The notes: generated by a model from the letters alone, not told the origin. A DNA stretch of 64,000 nucleotides from Photobacterium lutimaris (GCF_003025555.1 NZ_PYMH01000015.1:62001-126000), one strand, 5' to 3'; positions 54,290 to 63,247 are shown, numbered from the stretch's first letter. Program-made: numbers and translations.

Positions 54290-55441
54290 ATGGAAAATCA
54301 GATAAGGTTTTATGGCCGGGGGAGTGAGTTCTTCGGGATCTGGATCGTCAATCTTCTGCTCAGTATTGTCACCTTAGGTGTTTACTCGGCATGGGCAAAA
54401 GTTCGCACGAAGAAATATTTCTATGGCAATACTGATTTGGCTGGAGATAGGTTTGATTACCATGCTAAGCCGATTCAAATTTTAAAAGGGCGAATTGTCG
54501 CCGCGGTGTGTGTGGCGGTCTGGTTGATATCGAACAGCTTTTTTCCGTTGTTCTCCTTAGTTCTTTTTTTGGCATTTGCCCTTGCGCTGCCTTGGCTGGT
54601 ACGCGGCAACACGCGTTTTGATGCAAGGGTAACAAGTTACCGCAACGTGCGTTTTGACTTTGCTGGAACGCTTAAAGGTGCTTATGGTGTTTTCCTTGGC
54701 TGGCCAGCACTTTGTTATTTGTTAATTGGCCTCTGCTTCTTTTTTACCTTTTCCGTTGCGGGAAGCTATCCGGTTGCCGGTGTGCTGCTGGGCATACTGA
54801 CCTTTGCCCTCGGGTTTGTGCTTTACGCGTGGATCGCTGCGCAGATGGCGACATATTTTATTAATGGCTACCGTTATGGAGACAGAGCTTTCAGTGGTGA
54901 TGTTGAGCTTAGCGTCTATATAAAAACATACTTTTTAGGGGGCTTGCTAGGCATTGGTTTGAGTGTTGTCTGGGTAATTATCGGAGCGACTTTGGGGGGG
55001 GTATCAATGTTGTCTGAGCTAGGCTCTACTGGGCAAATGGCAGGGCCTGGAGCATCCCTAGGAATGATTGTGGTCATTGCGGCGAGTTATGCCAGTATGA
55101 TTTTGACAATGCTTGTTGTTATGGGCTTTATCAAGGCTCGAATACGCAATTACCTTTTTGGCCAGGCTCTCATCGACGGTGAACCCGAGTACAGGCTGAG
55201 CTCCCAAATGTCGACCTGGGGATTAGTCTCTTTGATGGTAACTAACTTTCTACTCACTGTTGTAACCTTGGGCTTTGCCCGCCCATGGGTCAAGGTTCGT
55301 ACCGCCCGTTATGTTGCGGATACGACGATGGTGATAGGAGATCTGGATAAACTGGTAGTTCAGGGAAGCGATACAGGCACAGATTCTGCTATTACTGATG
55401 AAGTCTCCAATGCGCTTGACTTGAATATAGGCATCGGATGA
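54290..55441 (+). CDS. yjgN: YjgN family (DUF898) inner membrane protein
   Basis: The 383-residue polytopic protein consists of two related halves. The motif TLGVYSAWAKVRTKKYFYGNT at residues 30-50 is echoed at the C-terminus by TLGFARPWVKVRTARYVADT, as expected for DUF898. Around eight membrane segments are visible. Function is unknown. Its stop overlaps the start of an M48 metalloprotease gene (ATGA), implying joint production. A run of eight G at 54994-55001 lies within the coding sequence (codons Leu-Gly-Gly-Val) and could slip. In E. coli yjgN also lies near rraB. Confidence 0.88.
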   Translation: MENQIRFYGRGSEFFGIWIVNLLLSIVTLGVYSAWAKVRTKKYFYGNTDLAGDRFDYHAKPIQILKGRIVAAVCVAVWLISNSFFPLFSLVLFLAFALALPWLVRGNTRFDARVTSYRNVRFDFAGTLKGAYGVFLGWPALCYLLIGLCFFFTFSVAGSYPVAGVLLGILTFALGFVLYAWIAAQMATYFINGYRYGDRAFSGDVELSVYIKTYFLGGLLGIGLSVVWVIIGATLGGVSMLSELGSTGQMAGPGASLGMIVVIAASYASMILTMLVVMGFIKARIRNYLFGQALIDGEPEYRLSSQMSTWGLVSLMVTNFLLTVVTLGFARPWVKVRTARYVADTTMVIGDLDKLVVQGSDTGTDSAITDEVSNALDLNIGIG

Positions 55442-56433
55442 TTGTCAGTGGCATTTGCTACCTTCCTCGAAGTTCTAAAAGGCAGAATGCGAGTATTCAG
55501 TTTTTGCCCTCTGACCGTATTCGGCTGGTGAGTGAGCAGGAGCAGCATGAGTGGTTATTGTCCGAACTAACGCTCAGTGAGCCGCTGGGCAGTGTGCCGA
55601 GAAAGGTTATTTTTCCCGATGGCACACAGTTTATTGCTGATGATCAGCGAGTGCTTGATGGGTGGCTCTGGTCGGGAAAGGGGAGCTGGTTGAACAGGGT
55701 TGAGCAAAACACCCCTATGATTGCTGCTAGTCTTGCAGCCATCGTTGTGGTGTGTGTCCTGCTGTTTTCCCACGGAGTCCCATGGCTGACAGGTGCGTTA
55801 GTGCGGGTGATGCCAGAACAAGTCTCTCACGCTGTAGGGGAGCATGTGCTGGCAACCCTAGATGATCACTTGCTGGAGCCCACTGCGCTAAGTCGTAGCC
55901 AGCAGGTAGCGATAAATACAAGATTTGAGCAGGTAGTTATTGCCTTACCTTCGTTATCGGTACAACCCAGGCTTATTTTTCGCCGCTGGGGGAATGGGCC
56001 TAATGCGATAGCGCTTAGCGATGGTACGGTGATTGTCTTTGATTCTTTGGTTGAGCTGGCTGAGACCCCAGAGCAGCTAGACAGTGTCATACTGCACGAA
56101 CTAGGACACATCCAGCACCAGCATGTCATGAAGTCTCTGGTTCGGTCTACTTTGCTTTCAGCGGCTGTCGCGGTAATGACTGGGGAAAGCACGGGCTTGA
56201 TTGATGTTTTCAGTGGCGTGGGAGTGTTCTTGGTGACCCAGGGGTATTCTCGCGATGCAGAAGAGGAGGCCGATCAATTTGCGGCTGAACAGATGCTTCA
56301 CCTACATGGCTCTGTCGCTCCAATGCAGCAAATGTATGAGTTACTTAAAGCGACTGCTGGTGAGGGTGATTTGCCACAATGGCTGAGTACTCATCCCAAG
56401 CTAGAGGAAAGGATCAAGGTGATCGCACAATAA
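55438..56433 (+). CDS. M48-family membrane metalloprotease
   Basis: The 331-residue protein has an N-terminal cytoplasmic domain of about 90 residues, one membrane span (about 93-112), and an M48 peptidase domain with the zinc motif HELGH at 220-224 and the third-ligand region SRDAEEEADQFA near 275. It resembles the Oma1/BepA-like branch without tetratricopeptide repeats. Overlap with yjgN by four bases suggests the protease acts on, or with, the YjgN protein. The final HPKLEERI is typical of the family. Substrates are unknown. Confidence 0.87.
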   Translation: MIVSGICYLPRSSKRQNASIQFLPSDRIRLVSEQEQHEWLLSELTLSEPLGSVPRKVIFPDGTQFIADDQRVLDGWLWSGKGSWLNRVEQNTPMIAASLAAIVVVCVLLFSHGVPWLTGALVRVMPEQVSHAVGEHVLATLDDHLLEPTALSRSQQVAINTRFEQVVIALPSLSVQPRLIFRRWGNGPNAIALSDGTVIVFDSLVELAETPEQLDSVILHELGHIQHQHVMKSLVRSTLLSAAVAVMTGESTGLIDVFSGVGVFLVTQGYSRDAEEEADQFAAEQMLHLHGSVAPMQQMYELLKATAGEGDLPQWLSTHPKLEERIKVIAQ

Positions 56434-56471
56434 GGGGTCACTTCTTGCGTTACTGCTAAAGTGCCGACTTC

Positions 56472-56500
56472 AAAAAAGCTGGCCACTGGCCAGCTTTTTT
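56472..56500. terminator. bidirectional terminator after the M48 gene
   Basis: Thirteen-base-pair stem AAAAAAGCTGGCC / GGCCAGCTTTTTT with a three-base loop; A and T runs on both sides. It may serve the convergent MarR-GNAT gene too. Confidence 0.93.
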
Positions 56501-56514
56501 ATGCCTGTTATGTA

Positions 56515-56538
56515 CAGCCACAGCCACAGCCACAGCCA
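56515..56538. repeat. four tandem copies of the hexamer CAGCCA
   Basis: Four exact 6-base repeats lie just beyond the stop codon of the MarR-GNAT gene, between it and the terminator. They are not read in the gene's frame. Confidence 0.85.
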
Positions 56539-56544
56539 AAGGCG

Positions 56545-57450
56545 CTACAGCGTCTTGAGCATCCTGACTTCGCAGGCATCGTGGCCAGTTTGCCCCATGG
56601 CGTGGGGGATCCGGACAAAGCCCAGTCCTTTATACACATTGATGGCAGCCTGCAGCGAGGCCGTCGTTTCGAGGTAGCATGCCTGGTACTGTTGCTGGCG
56701 GGCAAATTTCAGTGCCGTGGCGGCGATCCGCCGGGCGAAGCCTTTACCGCGCAACTCCGGCAGGAAATACATCTTCTGCAGTTCACATACCGCTTCTTCC
56801 CCAGCCAGGGCTGCGATCCCTCCACCGCCCAGGATGCGGTTGTCCTTCTCTACCACCCAGAATGCGCTGCCAGGCGAGCTGTAGACCTCGCTGAGCGCAT
56901 CCAGCGTCGGATCTGAAACCCCATAGCCTTTATCAGCGGTCAAGCCGTGCTCGGCTGATACCCGGCGTACGACGGCAGCCATGGCGGCGTTATCAAGTGG
57001 CGTAAGAAGCCGGAGCAGATAGCCCTCCTGCTGCCTGCTGGCCTGAATGGCTTTGGTGTAACGCCGTAGGCTCTGGGCCAGGGCCTCGACTTCATCCTGG
57101 TCGAGCTGTGCCATGAAGTGGGCAACTTGCTGGTTGAGGGACTGGTTGAGGGTATCAAGCAGTGCTTGGCCTTGCTCGGATAGGCGGGAAAGCTGCTTGC
57201 GGCCATCTTCGGGATCGGCTTGGGTCGTCAGCAGGCCGGCATTGAGCAGGCTGGCACTGGTTCGGCTGGCATTGGATTTATCGACCTTGAGCCGGGCGGC
57301 AAGCTGGTTGACGGACAGTGGCTGGCATTCCAGTTCAATCAAGGCGTGAGCTTGGACTGGGGTGATATCAAGATTACCGCATTGGCGGTCAAGCATACCC
57401 AATTCCCGCACGAGTTGGCGGGATTGGGTTCTGAGTGAAGCGGCGTCCAT
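56545..57450 (-). CDS. MarR regulator fused to a GNAT acetyltransferase
   Basis: The 301-residue protein has an N-terminal MarR winged helix (about 1-140; LSVNQLAARLKVDKSNASRT and PEDGRKQLSRLSEQGQ) and a C-terminal GNAT domain (about 150-301) with the acetyl-CoA loop ELRGKGFARRIAATAL and the C-terminal strand AINVYKGLGFVRI. Such fusions are common but their substrates are mostly unknown. ATG 57450 is preceded by AAAGGGA. It lies 35 bases after a DUF2061 membrane protein gene; the gap and the end of that gene hold two identical-type palindromes that could be its own operator. Confidence 0.88.
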   Translation of the reverse strand: MDAASLRTQSRQLVRELGMLDRQCGNLDITPVQAHALIELECQPLSVNQLAARLKVDKSNASRTSASLLNAGLLTTQADPEDGRKQLSRLSEQGQALLDTLNQSLNQQVAHFMAQLDQDEVEALAQSLRRYTKAIQASRQQEGYLLRLLTPLDNAAMAAVVRRVSAEHGLTADKGYGVSDPTLDALSEVYSSPGSAFWVVEKDNRILGGGGIAALAGEEAVCELQKMYFLPELRGKGFARRIAATALKFARQQQYQACYLETTASLQAAINVYKGLGFVRIPHAMGQTGHDACEVRMLKTL

Positions 57451-57464
57451 GTTGGTGTCCCTTT

Positions 57465-57503
57465 GGTTGCTTAGTGCAACCAAAATTAGTTGCTTCTCGC
57501 AAC
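57465..57503. promoter_or_regulatory. two tandem GTTGC-N5-GCAAC palindromes
   Basis: GGTTGC-TTAGT-GCAACC (57465-57481) and GTTGC-TTCTC-GCAAC (57489-57503) have the same arms and spacer length, with centres 23 bases apart, 15-53 bases upstream of the MarR-GNAT start. The second overlaps the last codons of the DUF2061 gene. Autoregulation by the MarR domain is inferred. Confidence 0.6.
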
Positions 57504-57956
57504 ATTGTCAACCGCGATGTCGCTGACATCGGCACATTGCTGCAACTCACCGTGGTGACAAGCAAGGTGGCCCAAGGCTTCTTTGGCAGCTTGCTGAGCG
57601 GTTTTTTTCTGCCAGATACGTTCATGGAAGTAGTAGGCGATGGTATTGATGGCAGGCTCAATGGTTGCCATCACGCTACCAATCAATACGTCGCCGGTTA
57701 GCAGGTAGGCGACACCAAAAGCAACGCTGAAGTGGACAACGGCAAAGCTGATGGTCTTGCGACCGGGATTGGCATAACCGGTACGCCGCAACCCTTTGCT
57801 CTGCCAGGCTTTCTCATGAAAGTAAAAGGCCACCGTGTTGACCATCGGCTCTATCATGGCGATCAGGCTGCTGATCAGGATTTCCCCTGTCAGTAGGTAA
57901 GCAACACTAAACGCGACAAAAAAATGGATGATGGCAAAACTAACGGTCTTTTTCAT
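57486..57956 (-). CDS. tandem DUF2061 membrane protein
   Basis: The 156-residue protein contains two DUF2061 units of about 45 residues, beginning MKKTVSFAIIHFFVAFSVAY and, after a short linker, RKTISFAVVHFSVAFGVAYL. Each unit is a pair of membrane helices ending in a (A/Y)FHE(K/R)xW-type segment. A soluble tail with several His and Cys (HLACHHGELQQCAD) follows. Function of the family is unknown. I choose ATG 57956 with GGGAGAG upstream; an ATG 19 codons earlier overlaps the Fur-like box. The gene is first in a likely operon with the MarR-GNAT gene. Confidence 0.82.
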   Translation of the reverse strand: MKKTVSFAIIHFFVAFSVAYLLTGEILISSLIAMIEPMVNTVAFYFHEKAWQSKGLRRTGYANPGRKTISFAVVHFSVAFGVAYLLTGDVLIGSVMATIEPAINTIAYYFHERIWQKKTAQQAAKEALGHLACHHGELQQCADVSDIAVDNVARSN

Positions 57957-57989
57957 GGTGGACTCTCCCTCAGTGGATAATTGGATATT

Positions 57990-58008
57990 AATGATATTTA
58001 TTATCATT
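57990..58008. promoter_or_regulatory. Fur box upstream of the DUF2061 gene
   Basis: AATGATATTTATTATCATT, read on the other strand as AATGATAATAAATATCATT, matches the 19-base Fur consensus of vibrios and enterics (AATGATAAT-N-ATTATCATT) at 17 of the 18 defined positions. It lies 34-52 bases upstream of the start, at promoter position. Confidence 0.75.
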
Positions 58009-58100
58009 TGCAATCCATTATCATCTATCGCTTTGATAGGGGTGACCGATGAACGAATAACATCGTGATTTTGAGAGAAGGCAGTAATGAGGTGGCAATA

Positions 58101-58126
58101 AAAAAGCCGGCGCGAAGGCCGGCTTT
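58101..58126 (-). terminator. terminator of valS
   Basis: Nine-base-pair stem AAAGCCGGC / GCCGGCTTT, six-base loop, followed leftward by TTTATTG, 23 bases after the valS stop. Confidence 0.88.
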
Positions 58127-58148
58127 GGATCTGTTTGGCGGTTGGCGA

Positions 58149-61010
58149 TTATAGCGCAGCGATAGTCGCTTGCTGCTCGGCCAGTTTCACCAAGGTTTCT
58201 TTGTAGCCTTCAAGCTTCTCGCGCTCTTTTGCTACAACGGCTTCCGGTGCTTTGGCAACGAAACCTTCGTTGCCTAGCTTGCCTTCGATACGCTTGATCT
58301 CACCTTCGGTCTTCTTCACTTCACCCGCTAGGCGAGCAAGTTCAGCATCTTTGTCGATAAGGCCTGCCATCGGGATCATCAGCTCAGATTTACCTACCAG
58401 CGCGGTTGCACATGCAGGTGTTTCCTCACCATCAGTCAGTACTTTAATGCCTTCTAGCTTAGCTAGAGACATCAGTACTGTACGGTTTGCTTCGATACGG
58501 GCTGCATCTTTCTCGTCAGCGGCTTTCAGCATCACATCAAGCGCTTTGCTTGGTGCAATGTCGTATTCGGCACGTAGGTTACGGATGCTGGTGATGAAGG
58601 CTTTCACCCACTCAATATCTGCCAGTGCGTTCTCATCGAAGTTAGCTTCGTCGAACTGTGGTAGCGGCTGAGTCATGATTGTTTCACCTTCAACACCGTC
58701 GACTAGTGGCATAACACTCTGCCAGATAGATTCAGTGATGTAAGGCAGAACTGGGTGTGCAAGACGTAACGTTCTCTCAAGTACAGTGATCAAAGTACGA
58801 CGTGTTGCACGCTGCTGAGCTTCAGTCCCTTTCCAAAGAACAGGCTTGGTTAGCTCTAGGTACCAGTCACAGAATTGGTTCCAGATGAACTCGTAAATCG
58901 TACCGGCTGCCATATCGAGACGGTAGTTCTCGATATGTGCATTGAAATCTTTAGCTGCAAGCTCGAACTGAGATTCGATCCACTTATCAGCTAGAGAGTA
59001 CTCAAGCTCTGCACCTTCACCGAAACCGCAATCTTGCTCTTCCGTGTTCATCAGTACGTAACGGCTTGCGTTCCATAGCTTGTTACAGAAGTTACGGTAA
59101 CCTTCTAGGCGTTTCATGTCCCAGTTGATGTCACGGCCCGTTGAGGCCATTGCTGCCAGGGTAAAGCGCAGTGCATCGGTACCGTATGCTTCAATGCCGT
59201 TCTCAAACGTTTTGCGCGTTTGTTTTTCGATCTTCGCGGCAAGTTGAGGCTGCATCATGTTGCCACAGCGCTTCTCTACGAGCTCTTCAAGGCCGATGCC
59301 GTCGATCATGTCGATAGGATCGATAACATTACCTTTCGACTTCGACATTTTGTCGCCGTTCTCGTCACGGATCAGACCCGTTACGTAAACCGTTTTGAAT
59401 GGTACTTGTGGTTTGCCGTTTTCATCTTTACAGAAGTACATGGTCATCATGATCATGCGGGCAACCCAGAAGAAAATGATATCAAAACCGGTCACCAGTA
59501 CATCTGACGGGTGGAAGGTTTTCAGATCATCGGTTTGCTCTGGCCAGCCTTGGGTACCGAATGTCCAAAGGGCTGATGAGAACCAGGTATCCAGTACATC
59601 GTCGTCTTGGCGAAGAACCACAACCGGTGCCAGGTTGTTGTTTGCACGTACTTCTTCTTCTGTACGGCCAACATAGACCTTACCGTCGTTATCGTACCAA
59701 GCCGGGATGCGGTGGCCCCACCAAAGCTGGCGAGAGATACACCAATCTTGGATATCGCGCATCCAAGAGAAGTACATGTTTTCGTATTGCTTAGGAACGA
59801 ACTGGATTTCGCCGTCTTCTACTGCCTTGGTCGCTGTTTCTGCAAGCGGTGCAGCACGGACATACCATTGGTCAGTTAGCATCGGTTCGATAACCACGCC
59901 ACCACGGTCACCGTAAGGGACGGTCAGATCGTGATCTTTGATTTCTTCAAGCAGACCAAGCTCATCAAGCTCTGCAACAACCGCTTTACGGGCTGCGAAG
60001 CGCTCCATACCGTGGTATTTCGCTGGTAGCTCAGTGCTGTATGCATCGCTAGCTTCACCGTTGGTGGTGAAGACTTCAGCGGCATCGCGGATGTCAGCAT
60101 TGAAGGTCAGGATGTTGATCATCGGTAGGCTATGGCGCTTACCCACTTCGTAGTCGTTGAAATCGTGTGCAGGGGTGATTTTCACACAACCTGTGCCTTT
60201 TTCCATATCGGCATGATCATCGCCAACAATTGGAATGCGACGGTCAACGATAGGTAGCAGGATTTCTTTACCAATCAGATCTTTGTAGCGTGGATCTTCA
60301 GGGTTAACAGCAACACCGGTATCACCCAGCATGGTTTCTGGACGGGTTGTTGCGACCACAATGTAGTCTTTGCCTTCTGCCGTCTTCACGCCGTCAGCCA
60401 GCGGGTAGCGGAAGTGCCACATGTGGCCTTTCTTGTCTTTGTTTTCGACTTCTAGATCTGAAATAGCGGTGTGTAGCTTCGGATCCCAGTTAACCAGGCG
60501 CTTACCGCGGTAGATAAGGTCATCTTCGAACAAGCGGACAAACACTTCTTGAACCGCATTAGATAGACCGTCATCCATCGTAAAGCGTTCACGATCCCAG
60601 TCTACAGATGCACCTAGGCGGCGAAGCTGTTGAGTGATGTTGCCACCAGACTCCGCTTTCCATTCCCAGATTTTGTCGATGAAGGCATCACGGCCGTAGT
60701 CGTGCTTGTTCTTGCCTTCTTCGGCTGCAATCTTACGCTCCACAACCATCTGGGTTGCGATACCCGCGTGATCGGTACCGACTTGCCATAGGGTGTTCTT
60801 GCCCTTCATACGCTCACAGCGGATCAGGGTATCCATGATGGTATCCTGGAACGCGTGGCCCATGTGCAGGCTACCTGTGACGTTTGGCGGTGGGATCATG
60901 ATGCTGTAGGCATCTTTTGATGTGTCACCGTGAGGCTTGAAGTAACCAGCCTCTTCCCAGCGCTGGTACAGCGCTTTTTCAATTGATTGTGGATTGTATG
61001 TCTTTTCCAT
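58149..61010 (-). CDS. valS: valyl-tRNA synthetase
   Basis: The 953-residue class I enzyme charges tRNA-Val. The HIGH-type motif is PPNVTGSLHMGHAF near residue 38-51, KMSKSKGNVIDP near 555, and between them the editing domain that clears threonine. The C-terminal coiled coil (LARLAGEVKKTEGEIKRIEG) is present. Length matches E. coli ValS (951). It follows holC by 27 bases in the conserved pepA-holC-valS order. Confidence 0.97.
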   Translation of the reverse strand: MEKTYNPQSIEKALYQRWEEAGYFKPHGDTSKDAYSIMIPPPNVTGSLHMGHAFQDTIMDTLIRCERMKGKNTLWQVGTDHAGIATQMVVERKIAAEEGKNKHDYGRDAFIDKIWEWKAESGGNITQQLRRLGASVDWDRERFTMDDGLSNAVQEVFVRLFEDDLIYRGKRLVNWDPKLHTAISDLEVENKDKKGHMWHFRYPLADGVKTAEGKDYIVVATTRPETMLGDTGVAVNPEDPRYKDLIGKEILLPIVDRRIPIVGDDHADMEKGTGCVKITPAHDFNDYEVGKRHSLPMINILTFNADIRDAAEVFTTNGEASDAYSTELPAKYHGMERFAARKAVVAELDELGLLEEIKDHDLTVPYGDRGGVVIEPMLTDQWYVRAAPLAETATKAVEDGEIQFVPKQYENMYFSWMRDIQDWCISRQLWWGHRIPAWYDNDGKVYVGRTEEEVRANNNLAPVVVLRQDDDVLDTWFSSALWTFGTQGWPEQTDDLKTFHPSDVLVTGFDIIFFWVARMIMMTMYFCKDENGKPQVPFKTVYVTGLIRDENGDKMSKSKGNVIDPIDMIDGIGLEELVEKRCGNMMQPQLAAKIEKQTRKTFENGIEAYGTDALRFTLAAMASTGRDINWDMKRLEGYRNFCNKLWNASRYVLMNTEEQDCGFGEGAELEYSLADKWIESQFELAAKDFNAHIENYRLDMAAGTIYEFIWNQFCDWYLELTKPVLWKGTEAQQRATRRTLITVLERTLRLAHPVLPYITESIWQSVMPLVDGVEGETIMTQPLPQFDEANFDENALADIEWVKAFITSIRNLRAEYDIAPSKALDVMLKAADEKDAARIEANRTVLMSLAKLEGIKVLTDGEETPACATALVGKSELMIPMAGLIDKDAELARLAGEVKKTEGEIKRIEGKLGNEGFVAKAPEAVVAKEREKLEGYKETLVKLAEQQATIAAL

Positions 61011-61037
61011 AGCGCTCTTAGAAGGATCTATGTGGAA

Positions 61038-61490
61038 TTAAGGCGTCGTTGCAGCATTGGCCGTATTGAGCTGGATACCAGCTTGGCGATATTGCTTGTA
61101 GCGATCGCGTGCCAATTGCTTCAGATTTTCATCGCAAGGAACGAAGTCTATCACTTGTGAGAAGGTTACGGCAAAATTTGGTGCATTTTGCCCCAAATTA
61201 ATCAAGATCCCGCGGCGTCCGCTGTGGCGCAGTCCGGGCCAGCCAATTTCGACCGGTGAGCCGCCGCGAGGGCCTTCACCGATCAGGTTATGGGGCACGA
61301 AATTATCGGGATCCAGTTGCCATAAATACTCATCTATTTGTTCTGCTTGCGCTTTGTCTGCTGCCAGCAGGTAGACTTTGTGGCCCTGGCGGTAACTCAT
61401 AGCTGCTTGATGACAAGCAAAATGCAATTGGAATTGGTTATCCTCTGCATATTGCTCTTCACTGATTATATAAAAAGTAGCATGAGTCAT
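61038..61490 (-). CDS. holC: DNA polymerase III chi subunit
   Basis: HolC links the clamp loader to single-stranded DNA binding protein during replication. The 150-residue protein begins MTHATFYIISEEQYAED and contains the conserved FACHQAAMSYRQGHKVYLL and VPHNLIGEGPRGGSPVEIGW segments, as in E. coli HolC (147 residues). It sits between pepA and valS as in most gammaproteobacteria. A GC-rich hairpin separates it from pepA. Confidence 0.94.
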   Translation of the reverse strand: MTHATFYIISEEQYAEDNQFQLHFACHQAAMSYRQGHKVYLLAADKAQAEQIDEYLWQLDPDNFVPHNLIGEGPRGGSPVEIGWPGLRHSGRRGILINLGQNAPNFAVTFSQVIDFVPCDENLKQLARDRYKQYRQAGIQLNTANAATTP

Positions 61491-61509
61491 GGCGTTTACT
61501 CTATAAACG

Positions 61510-61531
61510 AAGGGGGCCGTTTGGCCCCCTT
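61510..61531 (-). terminator. hairpin between pepA and holC
   Basis: Nine-base-pair stem AAGGGGGCC / GGCCCCCTT with a four-base loop. The leftward tail CGTTTATAG is weak in T, so readthrough into holC is likely. Confidence 0.6.
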
Positions 61532-61542
61532 TCGCGTCAATG

Positions 61543-63051
61543 TTACTCGACGTTCTCTAGGCCGGCTCGGTTGAGCAGGAATTGGACCAGCAACGGGACC
61601 GGACGGCCGGTTGCCCCTTTGGCCTTGCCGCCGACCCAGGCGGTACCGGCGATATCCAGGTGTGCCCAGTTGTACTTTTTGGTAAAGCGCGACAGGAAAC
61701 AGCCGGCGGTGATGGTACCCGCACCCGGAGAGCCGAGGTTGGCCATATCGGCAAACGGGCTGGCTAGCTGCTCTTGGTACTCGTCGTTCATTGGCAGGCG
61801 CCACGCACGGTCACCGGCTTGCTCGGAAGCATTGATCAATTCGTGGGCTAGCGGGTTGTGGTTCGAAAGCAAGCCACTGATGTGGTTACCCAGAGCCACG
61901 ACACAGGCACCGGTTAGGGTCGCGACATCGACCACGCACTCTGGTTCGAAACGCTCAACGTAGGTCAGCGCGTCACACAGTACCAGACGGCCTTCGGCAT
62001 CGGTATTTAATACTTCAACGGTTTGGCCCGACATCGTCGTTAGGATGTCACCTGGACGGTAGGCACCACCACCTGGCATGTTTTCGCAGCCTGCAAGGAT
62101 ACCGACCACATTGATCGGTAGGTTCAGTTTTGCCAGTGCTTTCATGGCTCCGAAGACGGTTGCGGCACCACACATGTCGTATTTCATCTCATCCATCTGG
62201 GCCGATGGTTTGATGGAAATACCGCCGGAATCGAACGTCAGGCCCTTACCGATCAGAACAATTGGCTTGGCGTCTGATTCGGGATTGCCTTTGTATTCAA
62301 TCACCGACATCATGGCTTCGTTTTTCGAGCCTTGGCCTACCGCGAGGTAAGAGGTCATGCCTAGCTCTTTCATTTCCTGTTCACCAATGATCTTGGTGCT
62401 GACAGTATCGAAATCATCGGCCAGACGACGTGCCTGAGAGGCTAGGTAGGCTGGGTTGGCTACATTGGGTGGCATGTTACCCAGATCTTTACCCGCTTTG
62501 ACGCCCGAGGCGACAGCTAGGCCGTGCGAAATCGCTCGCTCGCCCAGAGAAAGCTCACGGCGGGTTGGTACATTGAATACCAACTTGCGCAGCGGACGGC
62601 GGGTTTCCGGCTTATTGCTCTTGAATTGGTTGAAGGTATACAGGCTGTCCTTGGTCGTTTCAACGGCCTGGCGGACTTTCCAGTAGGTATCACGGCCCTT
62701 GACGTGCAGTTCGGTCAAAAAGCAGACCGCTTCCATCGAACCGGTTTCGTTCAGGGTGCTAATTGTTTTTTTGATGATCTGCTTGTACTGGCGTTCATCT
62801 AGCTCGCGCTCTTTACCACAACCAACCAGTAATACACGCTCTGATAATACGTTCGGTACATGGTGAAGTAGCAGCATTTGGCCCGGCTTGCCTTCGAGAT
62901 CACCGCGGCGGAGCAGTGAGCTGATATAGCCCTCACTAATTTTGTCGAGCTGTTCGGCAATGGGAGAAAGGCGACGTGGTTCGAATACCCCTACGACGAT
63001 ACAGGCACTGCGCTGTTTCTCGGGGCTACCACTCTTTACACTGAACTCCAT
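61543..63051 (-). CDS. pepA: leucyl aminopeptidase PepA
   Basis: The 502-residue M17 aminopeptidase removes N-terminal residues from peptides; in E. coli PepA also binds DNA in XerCD recombination at cer and at the carAB promoter. The two-metal active site is evident: GKGLTFDSGGISIKP, the signature NTDAEGRLVL, and NLGSPGAGTITAG. It begins MEFSVKSGSPEKQRSACIVV. It is divergent from lptF across about 200 AT-rich bases, the same arrangement as in E. coli. Confidence 0.96.
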   Translation of the reverse strand: MEFSVKSGSPEKQRSACIVVGVFEPRRLSPIAEQLDKISEGYISSLLRRGDLEGKPGQMLLLHHVPNVLSERVLLVGCGKERELDERQYKQIIKKTISTLNETGSMEAVCFLTELHVKGRDTYWKVRQAVETTKDSLYTFNQFKSNKPETRRPLRKLVFNVPTRRELSLGERAISHGLAVASGVKAGKDLGNMPPNVANPAYLASQARRLADDFDTVSTKIIGEQEMKELGMTSYLAVGQGSKNEAMMSVIEYKGNPESDAKPIVLIGKGLTFDSGGISIKPSAQMDEMKYDMCGAATVFGAMKALAKLNLPINVVGILAGCENMPGGGAYRPGDILTTMSGQTVEVLNTDAEGRLVLCDALTYVERFEPECVVDVATLTGACVVALGNHISGLLSNHNPLAHELINASEQAGDRAWRLPMNDEYQEQLASPFADMANLGSPGAGTITAGCFLSRFTKKYNWAHLDIAGTAWVGGKAKGATGRPVPLLVQFLLNRAGLENVE

Positions 63052-63247
63052 GCGTACTCCTACATCCTAATAAAGACAATTAAAGCTAAATGTTAGATAA
63101 TGCCGCACTTATGTTGCTGGACCCTAAATTCGGTATAGGATTAAAGTGCAGGTTAACAATTAGCCGAAAGATTAAAAAAATAACTGATTAACCGAAAAAT
63201 TATAGTGATTCCAGTAAAAAAACAAGTTTTCTATGGGTAAATAAAGC

